Shown: positions 37,597 through 47,713, counted from the first letter of the stretch. The stretch is DNA of 64,000 nucleotides from Ornithinimicrobium cerasi (GCF_003702705.1 NZ_QZMN01000003.1:186001-250000); one strand, 5' to 3'. Notes: a model not told the origin generated them from the sequence alone. Made by a program: numbers and translations.

Positions 37597-38363
37597 TGGA
37601 GGAGCTGCACCCCACGCAGACGATCGACGAGCGTGCCCCGGCCATCCAGGTGCGGGACCTGCACAAGAGCTTCGGCGACAACGAGGTGCTGACCGGGATC
37701 GACTTCTCGGTGGATCACGGCCAGGTCGTGTGCGTCGTCGGACCCTCCGGCTCGGGCAAGTCCACGCTGCTGCGGTGCGTCAACCGGCTCGAGGAGCCGA
37801 CGTCGGGACAGATCTTCGTCGAGGGCATCGACATCACCGACCCCGACACCGAGCTGGACAAGGTCCGCTCGCGCATCGGCATGGTGTTCCAGCAGTTCAA
37901 CCTCTTCCCGCACATGACCGTGCTGCGCAACCTGACGATCGCCCAGCAGCGTGCCAAGAAGCGGGGCAAGGCGGAGGCCGAGACGATCGCGCGGGAGAAC
38001 CTGGACAAGGTCGGGCTGGCCGACAAGATCCACGCCTTCCCGGCGCACCTGTCCGGCGGTCAGCAGCAGCGCGTGGCCATCGCCCGGGCGCTGTCGATGA
38101 ACCCGGACATGATGCTCTTCGACGAGCCCACGTCGGCGCTGGACCCGGAGCTCGTCGGCGACGTCCTCGACGTGATGCGCGCCCTGGCGCACGACGGCAT
38201 GACGATGATGGTCGTCACGCACGAGATGGGTTTCGCCCGCGAGGTCGGTGACAAGCTCGTCTTCATGGACGGTGGCGTCATCGTCGAGGAGGGTGACCCC
38301 GTGCAGGTGCTCAACGACCCCCAGCACCGTCGCACCCAGTCCTTCCTGTCCAAGGTGCTCTAG
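37596..38363 (+). CDS. Polar amino-acid ABC transporter ATP-binding protein
   Basis: 255 residues. Walker [11 protein letters not shown]-loop [12 protein letters not shown], signature [15 protein letters not shown], Walker [14 protein letters not shown] and H-loop VTHEMGFA are all intact. The GlnQ-like pattern ([15 protein letters not shown]) marks the polar amino-acid family. Last gene of a three-gene uptake operon. Confidence 0.97.
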   Translation: MEELHPTQTIDERAPAIQVRDLHKSFGDNEVLTGIDFSVDHGQVVCVVGPSGSGKSTLLRCVNRLEEPTSGQIFVEGIDITDPDTELDKVRSRIGMVFQQFNLFPHMTVLRNLTIAQQRAKKRGKAEAETIARENLDKVGLADKIHAFPAHLSGGQQQRVAIARALSMNPDMMLFDEPTSALDPELVGDVLDVMRALAHDGMTMMVVTHEMGFAREVGDKLVFMDGGVIVEEGDPVQVLNDPQHRRTQSFLSKVL

Positions 38364-38571
38364 AGCCTCCAGGTATGCCGCACGCGCTCGGCGCCTCAGC
38401 GGCCCCTCCTGCCACCTGCGACCCACCAGCCCCGGATCACCCTGACGTTCACCGCCCGTTCGGCGACACGCCCGCTGCTCGTCGCCGTGTCGTCCAGGCG
38501 TGACGCGGGTCACGGCATACCGTCGGAGCAGACGCCAGGACGCCCCGTCCTCGTCTCGGGAGGCCCACCAC
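38364..38571. other. Intergenic stretch after ABC operon
   Basis: Together with 38671-38695 this surrounds a possible small frame, giving 332 bases without a convincing gene. It holds two copies of the GGTATGCC octamer in opposite orientation (38372-38379, 38514-38521) and a short hairpin AGGACG-CCC-CGTCCT around 38540. No clear terminator was seen for the transporter operon. Confidence 0.4.
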
Positions 38572-38670
38572 ATGGAGCTCACGCTTCGGACGGAGGGCCG
38601 GCACCGGCTCCTCGTTCCCATGGCGTGGTCCGGTCCCGGTCCCACTCCGACGAACGGCACGTCACCGTGA
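38572..38670 (+). CDS. Possible 32-residue small ORF before phoH2
   Basis: ATG preceded by TCGGGAGG, 32 codons rich in Pro/Gly/Thr, ending 25 bases before phoH2. In mycobacteria phoH2 is preceded by a small antitoxin gene (phoAT), but I see no sequence evidence of homology, and this frame is shorter. It may be chance. Confidence 0.25.
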   Translation: MELTLRTEGRHRLLVPMAWSGPGPTPTNGTSP

Positions 38671-38695
38671 GGGCGCGTGCCAGCAGGGAGCCTCG

Positions 38696-40051
38696 ATGAC
38701 GACCACCACCCGCACCCCCGTCGCGACGCCCGGCGCCGACGGGGCGCCGCCCACCGGCCTGAAGACCTACGTCCTGGACACCTCGGTGCTCCTGTCGGAC
38801 CCGCGCGCCGTGCAGCGCTTCGCCGAGCACGAGGTCGTGCTCCCCGTCGTCGTCATCACCGAGCTGGAGGCCAAGCGGCACCACCCGGAGCTGGGTTACT
38901 TCGCCCGTCAGGCGCTCCGCCTCCTCGACGACCTGCGGGTCGAGCACGGCACGCTGAGCGAGCCGGTGCCGGTCGGGGGCGCCGGCGGCGTCGTCCACGT
39001 GGAGCTGAACCACAGCAACCCGGACGCGCTCCCCGCCGGTTTCCGGCTGGGGGACAACGACACGCGCATCCTGGCGGTCGCCGCCAACCTCGCCGCCGAG
39101 GGCAAGGACGTGACGGTGGTCAGCAAGGACCTGCCGATGCGGGTCAAGGCGTCCGCGGTGGGCCTCGACGCGGAGGAGTACCGCGCCGAGCTGGCCGTGG
39201 AGAGCGGCTGGACGGGGATGGCCGAGCTGGAGGTGGACGACGAGGGTATGCACACGCTCTACGAGCACGGGCGGCTGGAGCACCCCGAGGCCCGCGAGCT
39301 GCTCGTGCACACCGGGCTCACGGTCCTCGGTCCCTCGGGCAGCGCGCTGGGTCGCGTGGCGCCCGACCACAGCGTGCGCCTGGTCCGAGGCGACCGTGAC
39401 GCGTTCGGGCTGCACGGCCGCTCCGCCGAGCAGCGGATCGCCCTCGACCTCCTGCTCGACCCCGACGTCGGCATCCTCAGCCTCGGTGGCCGGGCGGGGA
39501 CCGGCAAGAGCGCGCTCGCGCTCTGCGCGGGGCTCGAGGCCGTCATGGAGCGTCGGCAGCACCGCAAGGTGATCGTCTTCCGCCCGCTGTACGCCGTCGG
39601 CGGGCAGGAGCTCGGCTACCTGCCGGGCAGCGAGAACGACAAGATGGGCCCGTGGGCCCAGGCGGTCTTCGACACCCTCGGCGCGGTCGTCTCCAAGGAG
39701 GTCGTGGAGGAGATCCTCGACCGCGACATGCTCGAGGTCCTGCCCCTGACCCACATCCGGGGGCGGTCCCTGCACGACGCGTTCGTCATCGTCGACGAGG
39801 CGCAGTCGCTGGAGCGCAACGTGCTCCTGACCGTGCTGTCCCGGATCGGCCAGAGCTCGCGGGTGGTGCTCACCCACGACGTCGCCCAACGGGACAACCT
39901 GCGGGTGGGGCGTCACGACGGCATCGCCGCCGTCATCGAGGCGCTCAAGGGGCATCCTCTCTTCGCGCACGTCACCCTGACGCGGAGCGAGCGCAGCCCG
40001 ATCGCCGCTCTCGTCACCGAGATGCTGGAGGGAACTGCGGGTCTGGTGTGA
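38696..40051 (+). CDS. phoH2: PhoH2-type PIN-domain ribonuclease and RNA helicase
   Basis: 451 residues. Residues about 22-150 are a PIN ribonuclease domain ([11 protein letters not shown] with Asp28, [19 protein letters not shown] with further acidic residues). Residues about 245-450 are a PhoH ATPase: [14 protein letters not shown] Walker A and [10 protein letters not shown] Walker B. PhoH2 unwinds and cuts RNA. GGGAGCCTCG precedes the ATG. Neighbouring coaA also lies near phoH2 in mycobacteria. Confidence 0.95.
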   Translation: MTTTTRTPVATPGADGAPPTGLKTYVLDTSVLLSDPRAVQRFAEHEVVLPVVVITELEAKRHHPELGYFARQALRLLDDLRVEHGTLSEPVPVGGAGGVVHVELNHSNPDALPAGFRLGDNDTRILAVAANLAAEGKDVTVVSKDLPMRVKASAVGLDAEEYRAELAVESGWTGMAELEVDDEGMHTLYEHGRLEHPEARELLVHTGLTVLGPSGSALGRVAPDHSVRLVRGDRDAFGLHGRSAEQRIALDLLLDPDVGILSLGGRAGTGKSALALCAGLEAVMERRQHRKVIVFRPLYAVGGQELGYLPGSENDKMGPWAQAVFDTLGAVVSKEVVEEILDRDMLEVLPLTHIRGRSLHDAFVIVDEAQSLERNVLLTVLSRIGQSSRVVLTHDVAQRDNLRVGRHDGIAAVIEALKGHPLFAHVTLTRSERSPIAALVTEMLEGTAGLV

Positions 40052-40221
40052 TCTCCTGGGACGCAGGTGGCCGATGACGCGGTCGGGAGGCGTCCCCAGG
40101 GTGTGACCTTGACCACCTGGGCGGGTCTCGGTTTGACCTCCCGGGGGTTCGGCGGGCATCGTGGAGGAACTTGATCACGATTTGGTAACGCCGCCAGTCC
40201 CCCATCCGGGTGTCCCTGTGC

Positions 40222-40245
40222 GGTCCCGCGACAGGATGCGGGACC
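40222..40245 (+). promoter_or_regulatory. Leader hairpin before the transglycosylase-like gene
   Basis: GGTCCCGC and GCGGGACC form a perfect 8-base stem with an 8-base loop, 46 bases before the ATG. The 240-base gap 40052-40291 also has two TTGACC stretches (near 40107 and 40133). I could not fit a known riboswitch to it. Confidence 0.35.
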
Positions 40246-40291
40246 TGCTCCCCCGGAGCGTGCGGTGCGCCGATCTCCGAGAGGTAGCCCC

Positions 40292-41227
40292 ATGTCGAAC
40301 ACCCCTGTGCGCGAACCCCTGCACGACCCGAACGCCCGCCATCGCCCGCGTCGCCGCCTCGGCGGTCCCGCGGCGGCCGTGACGGCCGGCATCGCCGCGA
40401 CGTCGCTGCTCGTGGCCGGCTACGCCGTCAGCACGAACGCCGCGGCCCCGGACACGTCCGGCCTGACCGCCGCGATCAGCCGGATCGACCCCGACCTGGC
40501 CACCGACGCCGTGTCGAGCCGTAGCGCCGACGCCGGCGCCGAGGCGCGGGCCGCCTACGCCGAGGCCCGCGAGCTGCGCGCCCGGCAGGGCGCCGAGTCG
40601 CTCGGGGCCTCGGCGTCCCTGACCCGCAGCGGTGTGGACGCCGTCAAGGGCCAGGACGAGGCGATCGCCCAGCGCAAGGCCGAGGAGGCCGCCGCCGCCC
40701 GCGCCGCCGAGGAGGCTGCTGCGGCGAAGGCCGCCGAGAAGGCCGCCGAGGAGGCGGCCGAGCAGGCCGCCGCCGCCCGTGCGGCCGAGGAGTCGGCCGC
40801 GGCGCAGGCCGCCGCCGAGCGCACCGCCACCGAGCAGGCCTCGCGCTCCGCGGCCCGCGAGGCCGCCCCGGCCCCGGCTCCGGCACCCGCGCCGGCCCCC
40901 GCACCGGCGTCGACCCCGGTCTACTCCGGCGACTCCCGCTCGATCGCCCGCTCGATGCTCGGCAGCTACGGCTGGGGCGACGACCAGTGGGGCTGCCTCG
41001 ACTCCCTCTGGCAGCGCGAGTCCGGCTGGAACCACCTCGCCATGAACGCCTCGTCCGGCGCCTACGGCATCCCCCAGTCCCTGCCCGGCAACAAGATGGC
41101 CACGGTCGGCTCCGACTGGCAGACCAACCCGGTCACCCAGATCACCTGGGGCCTGAACTACATCCAGGGCCGTTACGGCAACCCGTGCGGTGCGTGGGCC
41201 CACTCCGAGGCCGTCAACTGGTACTGA
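40292..41227 (+). CDS. Secreted transglycosylase-like cell-wall protein
   Basis: 311 residues. After a basic N-terminus and a membrane or signal segment (AAAVTAGIAATSLLVAGYAVS, about 30-50), residues about 115-195 are an Ala/Glu/Lys/Arg-rich coiled coil, followed by an Ala-Pro repeat linker and a C-terminal SLT-like domain (about 220-311). That domain has WGCLDSLWQRESGWNH with the likely catalytic Glu and ASSGAYGIPQSLPGNKMA. Such proteins cut or remodel peptidoglycan in actinobacteria. GAGAGG precedes the ATG; a strong terminator follows. Confidence 0.88.
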   Translation: MSNTPVREPLHDPNARHRPRRRLGGPAAAVTAGIAATSLLVAGYAVSTNAAAPDTSGLTAAISRIDPDLATDAVSSRSADAGAEARAAYAEARELRARQGAESLGASASLTRSGVDAVKGQDEAIAQRKAEEAAAARAAEEAAAAKAAEKAAEEAAEQAAAARAAEESAAAQAAAERTATEQASRSAAREAAPAPAPAPAPAPAPASTPVYSGDSRSIARSMLGSYGWGDDQWGCLDSLWQRESGWNHLAMNASSGAYGIPQSLPGNKMATVGSDWQTNPVTQITWGLNYIQGRYGNPCGAWAHSEAVNWY

Positions 41228-41260
41228 GCCGACCCGGACGGCCGGCACCTCGGCATACTC

Positions 41261-41297
41261 CGCAAACCCCCGGTCGCACTGCGGCCGGGGGTTTGCG
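41261..41297 (+). terminator. Strong hairpin terminator
   Basis: CGCAAACCCCCGG (41261-41273) and its exact complement (41285-41297) form a 13-base stem with an 11-base loop, 34 bases after the transglycosylase-like gene. Confidence 0.85.
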
Positions 41298-41309
41298 ATG
41301 GTTAGCCCT

Positions 41310-42119
41310 GTGAATGACCTCCGCGACACCGGGGCCGGCGCGGAGCGCGCGGCCCGCAGACTCTCCGACCACCCGTGGCTGGAGCGTCTCGCGCGGGTCG
41401 GTTTCGCCGCCAGCGGCCTCGTGCACCTGCTCATCGGGTGGATCGCCGCGAGCGTCGCCCTCGGCAGCGGGGGAGAGGCGGACCAGGGCGGGGCCCTCGG
41501 CGCGCTGCGCGACGCCCCCGCCGGGGTGTTCCTCCTGTGGGGCTGCGTCGTCGGGTTCGCCGCGCTGGCGGTCTGGCAGGCGCTCGAGGCCGCCTTCGGC
41601 GGCGGCGAGGTGAAGGACAGGGTCAAGGCAGCGGCCAAGGCGGTGCTCTACGCCGCCCTGGGAGCCACCACGCTCACCTTCGCCCTGGGCGGGTCCAGCG
41701 ACAGCGGCGAGACCAGCAGCGACCTCACCGCGCGGCTGATGGAGGCCCCTCTGGGACGGGTCGTCGTGGGGCTGGTGGGGGTCGCCGTCATCGGGGTCGG
41801 TGCCTACCACGTCTACAAGGGCGTGGCGAAGACCTTCCTGGAGGACCTGCGGACCACGGGCGGGGGGAAGGTGGGTCGCGGCGTGGTCGTCAGCGGGATG
41901 GCGGGGTATGCCGCCAAGGGCCTCGCGCTCGCGATCGTGGGCGGGTTGTTCGTGCTCGCGGCTGTCCAGGCCGACCCCGAGGAGTCGACCGGGATGGACG
42001 GGGCGCTCAAGCTGCTGGCTGAGCAGCCGCTGGGCACCGCCCTCCTGCTGGCGGTCGCGCTGGGGCTGGTCCTCTACGGTCTCTACAGCTTCGCGCGCGC
42101 CCGCTACGCCGACCTCTGA
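41310..42119 (+). CDS. DUF1206 membrane protein
   Basis: 269 residues with about six transmembrane helices in three similar pairs: WLERLARVGFAASGLVHLLIGW, APLGRVVVGLVGVAVIGVGAY and GVVVSGMAGYAAKGLALAIVGG, the repeat pattern of DUF1206. Function unknown. GTG at 41310 is preferred over ATG at 41298, because the ATG touches the terminator stem; either is possible. Confidence 0.85.
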   Translation: MNDLRDTGAGAERAARRLSDHPWLERLARVGFAASGLVHLLIGWIAASVALGSGGEADQGGALGALRDAPAGVFLLWGCVVGFAALAVWQALEAAFGGGEVKDRVKAAAKAVLYAALGATTLTFALGGSSDSGETSSDLTARLMEAPLGRVVVGLVGVAVIGVGAYHVYKGVAKTFLEDLRTTGGGKVGRGVVVSGMAGYAAKGLALAIVGGLFVLAAVQADPEESTGMDGALKLLAEQPLGTALLLAVALGLVLYGLYSFARARYADL

Positions 42120-42168
42120 CCTCGGCGGCGCGCCGGAGCGGGCCTCGGGGTAAGCGTGGGCGGGCGGG

Positions 42169-43137
42169 TCACAGACGGCGTAGCCGGACCCGGTCCACCT
42201 TGTGGTCCGGGCCCTTGAGCAGGACGAGGGTCGCGCGGCTGCGGGTGGGGAGGATGTTCTCGACGAGGTTGGGCGCGTTGATGGACTCCCAGATGTTCTC
42301 CGCGATGTCGACGGCGGCGTCGTCGCTCAGCGAGGCATACCGGTGGAAGTGCGACTCCGGGTCGGCGAAGGCGGTCTGGCGCAGCGACAGGAAGCGCTCG
42401 ACGTACCAGCGCTTGACGTCGCCGGCGTGGGCGTCGACGTAGACCGTGAAGTCGAAGAAGTCGCTGACCGCCAGCCCCGCCCGGCCGTTGGTGTGGGCCT
42501 GCGGCGGCTGGAGCACGTTCAGCCCCTCGACGACGAGCACGTCCGGCTGCCGGACGACGATCCGCTCGCCCGGGATGATGTCGTAGACGAGGTGGCTGTA
42601 GACGGGGGCGCTGACCTCGGCCTTGCCAGCCTTCACCTCGGCCACGAAGCGCAGCAGCGCCCGCCGGTCGTAGGACTCCGGGAAGCCCTTGCGGGCCATC
42701 AGGTTGCGGCGGGTCAGCACGTCGTTGGGGTAGAGGAACCCGTCGGTGGTGACGAGGTCCACCGTCGGCCGGGAGTCCCAGCGCGAGATGAGCTCGGCGA
42801 GGATGCGCGCCGTCGTGGACTTGCCGACCGCCACCGAGCCGGCCACGCCGATGATGAACGGGGTCCGCTCGGGGCGCTCCCCGAGGAAGTCGCCGGTCAC
42901 CTGGTGCAGGCGCGCGGTCGCCTCCTCGTAGAAGGACAGCAACCGGCTGATCGGCAGGTAGACCTGCTCCACCTCGTCCATGTCGAGGCGGTCCCCCAGG
43001 CCGCGGATCCGCTCGACGTCGGCCGCGTCGAGGTGCATCGGGTGCTCCTCCCGCAGCCGTGCCCAGTCGTCACGGTCCAGCTCGACGTAGGGCGAGGGGA
43101 TGCTGGCACCGTTGCCCGAGGAACCCATGCGCCGCAT
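42169..43137 (-). CDS. coaA: Pantothenate kinase, type I
   Basis: 322 residues. It phosphorylates pantothenate in coenzyme A synthesis. P-loop [39 protein letters not shown] and VVEGLNVLQ are type I signatures. ATG at 43137 or 43128 are both possible; no clear ribosome site helps. It diverges from glmS with a 47-base promoter gap. Confidence 0.95.
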   Translation of the reverse strand: MRRMGSSGNGASIPSPYVELDRDDWARLREEHPMHLDAADVERIRGLGDRLDMDEVEQVYLPISRLLSFYEEATARLHQVTGDFLGERPERTPFIIGVAGSVAVGKSTTARILAELISRWDSRPTVDLVTTDGFLYPNDVLTRRNLMARKGFPESYDRRALLRFVAEVKAGKAEVSAPVYSHLVYDIIPGERIVVRQPDVLVVEGLNVLQPPQAHTNGRAGLAVSDFFDFTVYVDAHAGDVKRWYVERFLSLRQTAFADPESHFHRYASLSDDAAVDIAENIWESINAPNLVENILPTRSRATLVLLKGPDHKVDRVRLRRL

Positions 43138-43171
43138 TCTGGCAGAGTCGGGATCCGCACCGACGACGTCG

Positions 43172-43177
43172 TAGGCT
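43172..43177 (+). promoter_or_regulatory. -10 box of a leaderless transcript (glmS)
   Basis: TAGGCT ends 7 bases before the glmS ATG. No glmS ribozyme fits in the 47-base gap. Confidence 0.5.
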
Positions 43178-43184
43178 GCACCCC

Positions 43185-45050
43185 ATGTGCGGAATCGTCG
43201 GTTATGTCGGACCCCGGGCCAGCCAGCGGGCCCTCGACGTGGTGATGGAGGGCCTGGGACGGCTCGAGTACCGCGGCTACGACTCCGCCGGTGTCGCCCT
43301 CGTGGGCGAGGGTGTCGTCGAGACCCGCAAGCGGGCCGGCAAGCTGGCCAACCTGCGCTCGGCGCTCGAGGACGCGCCGCTTCCTGACACCGCGACCGCG
43401 ATCGGTCACACCCGCTGGGCGACCCACGGCGGGCCGACGGACGAGAACGCCCACCCCCACCGCGGCGGCCCGGACGGCAAGCTCGCGCTGGTCCACAACG
43501 GCATCATCGAGAACTTCCACTCGCTCAAGCAGGACCTGATCGCGCGCGGGGTGCGTTTCACCTCCGAGACCGACACCGAGGTCGTGGCCCACCTGGTCGA
43601 CGAGGCGTTCGGCCGGACCGGCAACCTCACCGACGCGATGCGCGAGGTCGTCAACACCCTGCACGGCGCCTTCACGCTGCTGGCCGTGCACGCCGACCAG
43701 CCGCACGTCGTCGTCGGCGCCCGCCGCAACAGCCCGCTGGTCGTGGGCCTGGGCGAGGGGGAGAACTTCCTCGGCTCGGACGTCGCCGCGTTCATCGGCT
43801 ACACGCGCCACGCCCTCGAGCTCGGCCAGGACCAGATCGTCACCATCACCCCGGACAGCTACGAGGTCATCGACTTCGACGGCATCCCCACCGACGGCAA
43901 GGCCTACGAGGTCACCTGGGACGCCGCCGCCGCCGAGAAGGGCGGCTACGCCACCTTCATGGAGAAGGAGATCCACGAGCAGCCGCACGCGGTCGCGGAC
44001 ACCCTGCTCGGCCGCACCGACGCCGACGGCAACCTCACCCTCGACGAGCTGCACGTCAGCGAGGACGAGCTCCGCGCCGTGACGAAGATCGTCATCGTCG
44101 CCTGCGGCACCGCCGCCTACGCCGGAACCGTCGCCAAGTACGCCCTCGAGCGCTGGACCCGCATCCCGGTGGAGGTCGAGCTCGCCCACGAGTTCCGCTA
44201 CCGCGACCCCGTCATCGACGAGCACACGCTGGTGGTCTCCATCAGCCAGTCGGGGGAGACGATGGACACCCTGATGGCGGTCCGCCACGCCAAGGAGCTG
44301 GGTGCCCGGACGGTCTCGATCTGCAACACCCACGGCTCGACCATCCCGCGCGAGTCCGACGCCGTCCTGTACACGCACGCCGGCCCCGAGATCGCGGTCG
44401 CCTCGACCAAGGCCTTCCTCGCCCAGATCACGGCCAGCTACATCCTCGGTCTCTACCTCGCCTCGCTGCGCGGCTCGATGACGGCCTCGGGCACCGACCC
44501 CGCGGAGGTGATGGCCGAGCTGCGCGAGGTGCCGGCCAAGATCGAGCAGCTGCTGGGCTCCATGGACCGTGTCAAGGAGATCGCCTACTACATGGCCGAC
44601 TCGCGCTCGGTCCTCTTCCTGGGCCGCCATGTCGGCTACCCCGTCGCCATGGAGGGCGCGCTCAAGCTCAAGGAGCTCGCCTACATCCACGCCGAGGGCT
44701 TTGCGGCCGGTGAGCTCAAGCACGGCCCGATCGCGCTGATCGAGCCCGGTCAGCCGGTCTTCGTCATCGTCCCCTCGCCCGACAGCGAGCACGGCCTGCA
44801 CGGCAAGGTGGTCTCCAACATCCAGGAGATCCGCGCCCGCGGCGCCCGGACCCTCGTGATCGCCGAGGAGGGGGACGAGGAGGTGGTGCCGTTCGCCGAC
44901 GTCGTCATCCGGGTGCCGCGCACCTCGGCGTTGCTGGCCCCGCTGCTGACGGTCGTCCCGCTGCAGATCTTCGCGCTGCAGCTGTCCACCGCCAAGGGCC
45001 TGGACGTGGACCAGCCGCGCAACCTCGCCAAGTCCGTCACCGTCGAGTGA
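43185..45050 (+). CDS. glmS: Glutamine-fructose-6-phosphate aminotransferase
   Basis: 621 residues, full length. Makes glucosamine-6-phosphate for peptidoglycan and, here, mycothiol. N-terminal Ntn glutaminase with Cys2 (MCGIVGYVG) and [11 protein letters not shown]; two SIS sugar-isomerase domains follow ([38 protein letters not shown]). C-terminal KSVTVE is conserved. First gene of glmS-acpS-nnr. Confidence 0.98.
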   Translation: MCGIVGYVGPRASQRALDVVMEGLGRLEYRGYDSAGVALVGEGVVETRKRAGKLANLRSALEDAPLPDTATAIGHTRWATHGGPTDENAHPHRGGPDGKLALVHNGIIENFHSLKQDLIARGVRFTSETDTEVVAHLVDEAFGRTGNLTDAMREVVNTLHGAFTLLAVHADQPHVVVGARRNSPLVVGLGEGENFLGSDVAAFIGYTRHALELGQDQIVTITPDSYEVIDFDGIPTDGKAYEVTWDAAAAEKGGYATFMEKEIHEQPHAVADTLLGRTDADGNLTLDELHVSEDELRAVTKIVIVACGTAAYAGTVAKYALERWTRIPVEVELAHEFRYRDPVIDEHTLVVSISQSGETMDTLMAVRHAKELGARTVSICNTHGSTIPRESDAVLYTHAGPEIAVASTKAFLAQITASYILGLYLASLRGSMTASGTDPAEVMAELREVPAKIEQLLGSMDRVKEIAYYMADSRSVLFLGRHVGYPVAMEGALKLKELAYIHAEGFAAGELKHGPIALIEPGQPVFVIVPSPDSEHGLHGKVVSNIQEIRARGARTLVIAEEGDEEVVPFADVVIRVPRTSALLAPLLTVVPLQIFALQLSTAKGLDVDQPRNLAKSVTVE

Positions 45051-45059
45051 GGTGAGCCG

Positions 45060-45440
45060 ATGATCGTCGGGGTCGGGATCGACGTCGTCGACATCGAGCG
45101 GTTCGCGGCTCGGCTGGAGGCCACCCCCCGCCTGGGGGAGCGCCTCTTCACGCCGGAGGAGCTGGGCCTGCGTCCGGAGTCGATGGCTGCGCGGTTCGCC
45201 GCCAAGGAGGCGCTCGCCAAGGCGCTCGGTGCACCCGTGGGGCTGCGCTGGACCGACGCGACGGTGGTCCGCGCCGCCGACGGGCGACCGCACCTGCGGG
45301 TCACCGGCACCGTGCAGGCGCGCGCGGAGGCGCTCGGCGTCACCGCCCTGCACGTGTCGCTGTCCCACGACGCGGGGATCGCCTCGGCCGTCGTCGTCGC
45401 CGAGGGCGAGGCCCCCGTCCCCGCCGCCGAGGAGGCCTGA
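45060..45440 (+). CDS. acpS: Holo-[acyl-carrier-protein] synthase
   Basis: 126 residues. Transfers phosphopantetheine from CoA to acyl carrier protein. [15 protein letters not shown] holds the magnesium-binding Asp, and [13 protein letters not shown] is the second family motif. GAGGTGAG lies before the ATG. The Ala/Glu tail is not conserved. Next gene begins directly after the stop. Confidence 0.97.
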   Translation: MIVGVGIDVVDIERFAARLEATPRLGERLFTPEELGLRPESMAARFAAKEALAKALGAPVGLRWTDATVVRAADGRPHLRVTGTVQARAEALGVTALHVSLSHDAGIASAVVVAEGEAPVPAAEEA

Positions 45441-47024
45441 GTGCTCCAGGGGTATGCCGTGGAGGACGTCCGCGCGGCCGAGGCCCAGGTGCGTGGGCGG
45501 CTGCCGTACGGCGAGCTGATGCAGCGGGCAGCCCGCGGCCTGGCCGCCGTGGTCCGGGAGCGGGCCGCCGAGCGCCAGGCCACGGGCCTGGTCGTGCTCG
45601 CCGGGCCCGGCGACAACGGCGGTGACGCCCTGCACGCGGCGGCCCTGCTGGCCGGGCCCCTGAAGGTCACCGCGGTCGGGATCGCCCGGGACCTGCACGC
45701 CCGGGGCCTCGCCGCCGCCACCCGGGCCGGGGTGGTCGTGCACCAGGTCGCCCCGGACGGGCCGCTGCCGACGCTGGTCGAGGACCTCCTGTCCAGGGCC
45801 GACCTCGTCCTCGACGGGCTCCTGGGCATCGGCGCCCGCCCGGGCCTGCGTGGCGCCATGGCGGCCGCCCTGGACGTCGTGCCGGACACGGCATACCTGA
45901 TCAGCGTCGACCTCCCCAGCGGCGTCGACCCCGCGGGGATCCGCCCGCCCGGGACCACCTCCCTCGGCGACGCGCTCCACGGCCGGTGCGTGCGCGACGC
46001 CGCCCGCGCCGAGGAGACGGTGACGTTCGGCATGCTCAAGCCCGCGCACCTGCTGCCGGCCACCGAGCCCGCCGTGGGACGGCTGACCGTCGTCGACATC
46101 GGCGTCCCGCCCGGCCGCCGCCCCGCCGTCGAGCGGCTCGAGCCCGCCGACGCGGCACGGCTGTGGCCGGTGCCCGGTGCGCGCGACCACAAGTACACCC
46201 GCGGGGTCCTGGGGGTGGTGGCCGGCAGCGACACCTATCCCGGTGCCGCGGTGCTGTGCACGACCGCCGCGGTCGAGGCCGGGGCCGGGATGGTCCGCTA
46301 CCTCGGGCCGCGGCGCTGCGCGGACCTCGTGCTCGCGGCCTGCCCCGAGGTGGTCCCCGGCCCGGGGCGGATGCAGGCGGCCGTCGTCGGGCCCGGCATC
46401 GAGCCGCACGGCTGCGACCACCCGGACTGCGACGACGACCAGGTGGAGAGGGTGCGCGAGGCGTTCGCGGACCAGGAGCTGGCCCTCGTCGTCGACGCCG
46501 GCGCCCTTCCCCTGCTCGCCGGCTGGCTCGCGGCGGGCGGTCGGCGGGCCGCGCCGACCCTGCTCACGCCGCACGCGGGTGAGCTGGCCCAGCTGCTGAG
46601 CGTCGTCGTGGCTGGCCAGGACGAGCCTGACCTGCCCCGCGGGGCGCAGGCGGCCGAGCACCACGTCACCCGTGGTCAGGTGGAGGCGGCGCCGGTTGAG
46701 CACGCCCGCCGGGCCGCCGCGCTCACCGGCTGCACCGTCCTGCTGAAGGGCGCCACCACGCTCGTCGTCGACCCGGACCCGGCTGTGCCGGTGCGCTCGC
46801 AGGCCGACGCCCCGCACTGGCTGGCGACCGCCGGTGCGGGTGACGTGCTCGCGGGGGTGGCGGGGGTGCTGCTCGCCGGTGGGCTGGACCCGCGCGACGC
46901 CGGTTCCCTGGCCGCGATGGTGCACGGTCTGGCCGCCGGGCGGGCCAACCCGGGCGGCCCTGCGCGCGCGCTCGCGGTGGCACGCGGGGTGCCGGGGGTC
47001 GTGGCCTCCCTCCTGCGGGGCTGA
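45441..47024 (+). CDS. nnr: Bifunctional NAD(P)HX epimerase/dehydratase
   Basis: 527 residues repairing hydrated NAD(P)H. N-terminal about 215 residues are the epimerase (YjeF-N): PGDNGGDALHAAALL and DGLLGIGARPGLRG. C-terminal part is the ADP-dependent dehydratase (YjeF-C, ribokinase-like): DHKYTRGVLGVVAGSDTYPGAAVL, LLTPHAGE, LLKGATTLV and TAGAGDVLAGVAG. GTG start abuts the acpS stop. A His/Cys/Asp-rich insert (HGCDHPDCDDD) is unusual. In most actinobacteria alr and tsaE follow; here they lie 10 kb away. Confidence 0.95.
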   Translation: MLQGYAVEDVRAAEAQVRGRLPYGELMQRAARGLAAVVRERAAERQATGLVVLAGPGDNGGDALHAAALLAGPLKVTAVGIARDLHARGLAAATRAGVVVHQVAPDGPLPTLVEDLLSRADLVLDGLLGIGARPGLRGAMAAALDVVPDTAYLISVDLPSGVDPAGIRPPGTTSLGDALHGRCVRDAARAEETVTFGMLKPAHLLPATEPAVGRLTVVDIGVPPGRRPAVERLEPADAARLWPVPGARDHKYTRGVLGVVAGSDTYPGAAVLCTTAAVEAGAGMVRYLGPRRCADLVLAACPEVVPGPGRMQAAVVGPGIEPHGCDHPDCDDDQVERVREAFADQELALVVDAGALPLLAGWLAAGGRRAAPTLLTPHAGELAQLLSVVVAGQDEPDLPRGAQAAEHHVTRGQVEAAPVEHARRAAALTGCTVLLKGATTLVVDPDPAVPVRSQADAPHWLATAGAGDVLAGVAGVLLAGGLDPRDAGSLAAMVHGLAAGRANPGGPARALAVARGVPGVVASLLRG

Positions 47025-47105
47025 CCGCCGCGCACCGCCATCGCGGCCGACCGCCGTGCCGTGCCACCGCCCTGCTCTGCCACCGCCCTGCTCCGCCCGT
47101 CCCGC

Positions 47106-47168
47106 CGAACGGGCACACCTGACCCGTTCCTGGGCCGACGCGGCCGGATCGGCAGATGTGCCCGTTCG
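47106..47168. repeat. 12-bp-arm inverted repeat after nnr
   Basis: CGAACGGGCACA (47106-47117) is the exact reverse complement of 47157-47168, with partial pairing further in. Just before it a 15-base stretch, TGCCACCGCCCTGCT, repeats directly about 18 bases apart (from about 47062). Part of the 230-base gap 47025-47254, which holds no gene. Confidence 0.8.
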
Positions 47169-47242
47169 CGGCAACCGGAGACTCCGGAGGTGCCGGGCGC
47201 CGCTGGGCCACCACCCCGTCGAGCGGGCCGGCGGCCTGTTGT

Positions 47243-47248
47243 TAGGTT
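47243..47248 (+). promoter_or_regulatory. -10 box of a leaderless transcript (VOC protein)
   Basis: TAGGTT ends 6 bases before the ATG at 47255. Confidence 0.5.
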
Positions 47249-47254
47249 GGCGGC

Positions 47255-47713
47255 ATGGAACAGCGCGTCTCCCTGGTGACCCTCGGCGTGGCCGACATGG
47301 ACCGTGCCCGCAGCTTCTACACCTCCCTGGGCTGGCGGCCCGGGCCGTCCCCGGAGCACATCGTCTTCTTCCAGGCCGGTGGCATGGTGGTGGCCCTGTG
47401 GGAGCGGATGGCGCTCGCGGTGGACTCCGGGATCGACGTCGAGGACGACAACGAGGACACGCCCGGCAGCGGCGACGGCTGGGGCGGCAAGGTGCTCGGG
47501 CTGAACGTGCCGAGCGCCGGCGACGTCGACGAGCAGTTCACCGCGGCGGTGGACGCGGGGGCGGAGGTGCTGCGCGCCCCCGCCACCCGCTACTGGGGCG
47601 GCTACTCCGGCGTCTTCGCCGACCCCGACGGCCACATCTGGGAGATCGCCTACAACCCCTACTGGAGCGTCACCGAGGACGGCCTGACGCTGCTGGGCGA
47701 CGGTCGGGGCTGA
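47255..47713 (+). CDS. VOC (glyoxalase/bleomycin-resistance) family protein
   Basis: 152 residues, two beta-alpha-beta-beta-beta halves: VSLVTLGVADMDRARSFYTSLGW at the N-terminus and YSGVFADPDGHIWEIAYNP near the C-terminus, the usual VOC metal-binding Glu position. Substrate unknown. The 3' end overlaps the convergent terC gene by 44 bases. Confidence 0.9.
   Translation: MEQRVSLVTLGVADMDRARSFYTSLGWRPGPSPEHIVFFQAGGMVVALWERMALAVDSGIDVEDDNEDTPGSGDGWGGKVLGLNVPSAGDVDEQFTAAVDAGAEVLRAPATRYWGGYSGVFADPDGHIWEIAYNPYWSVTEDGLTLLGDGRG

Noticed and set aside
40052-40291. c-di-AMP (ydaO) riboswitch before the transglycosylase-like gene
   Set aside because: Such genes often have one, but I could not find the conserved ydaO segments; only a simple hairpin is visible.
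43138-43184. glmS ribozyme
   Set aside because: The gap to coaA is 47 bases, too short, and the promoter appears to be leaderless.
42897-47174. 1425-codon antisense frame across glmS, acpS and nnr
   Set aside because: A GC-bias shadow: the opposite frames encode clear, full-length enzymes and the antisense product has no recognisable domain.
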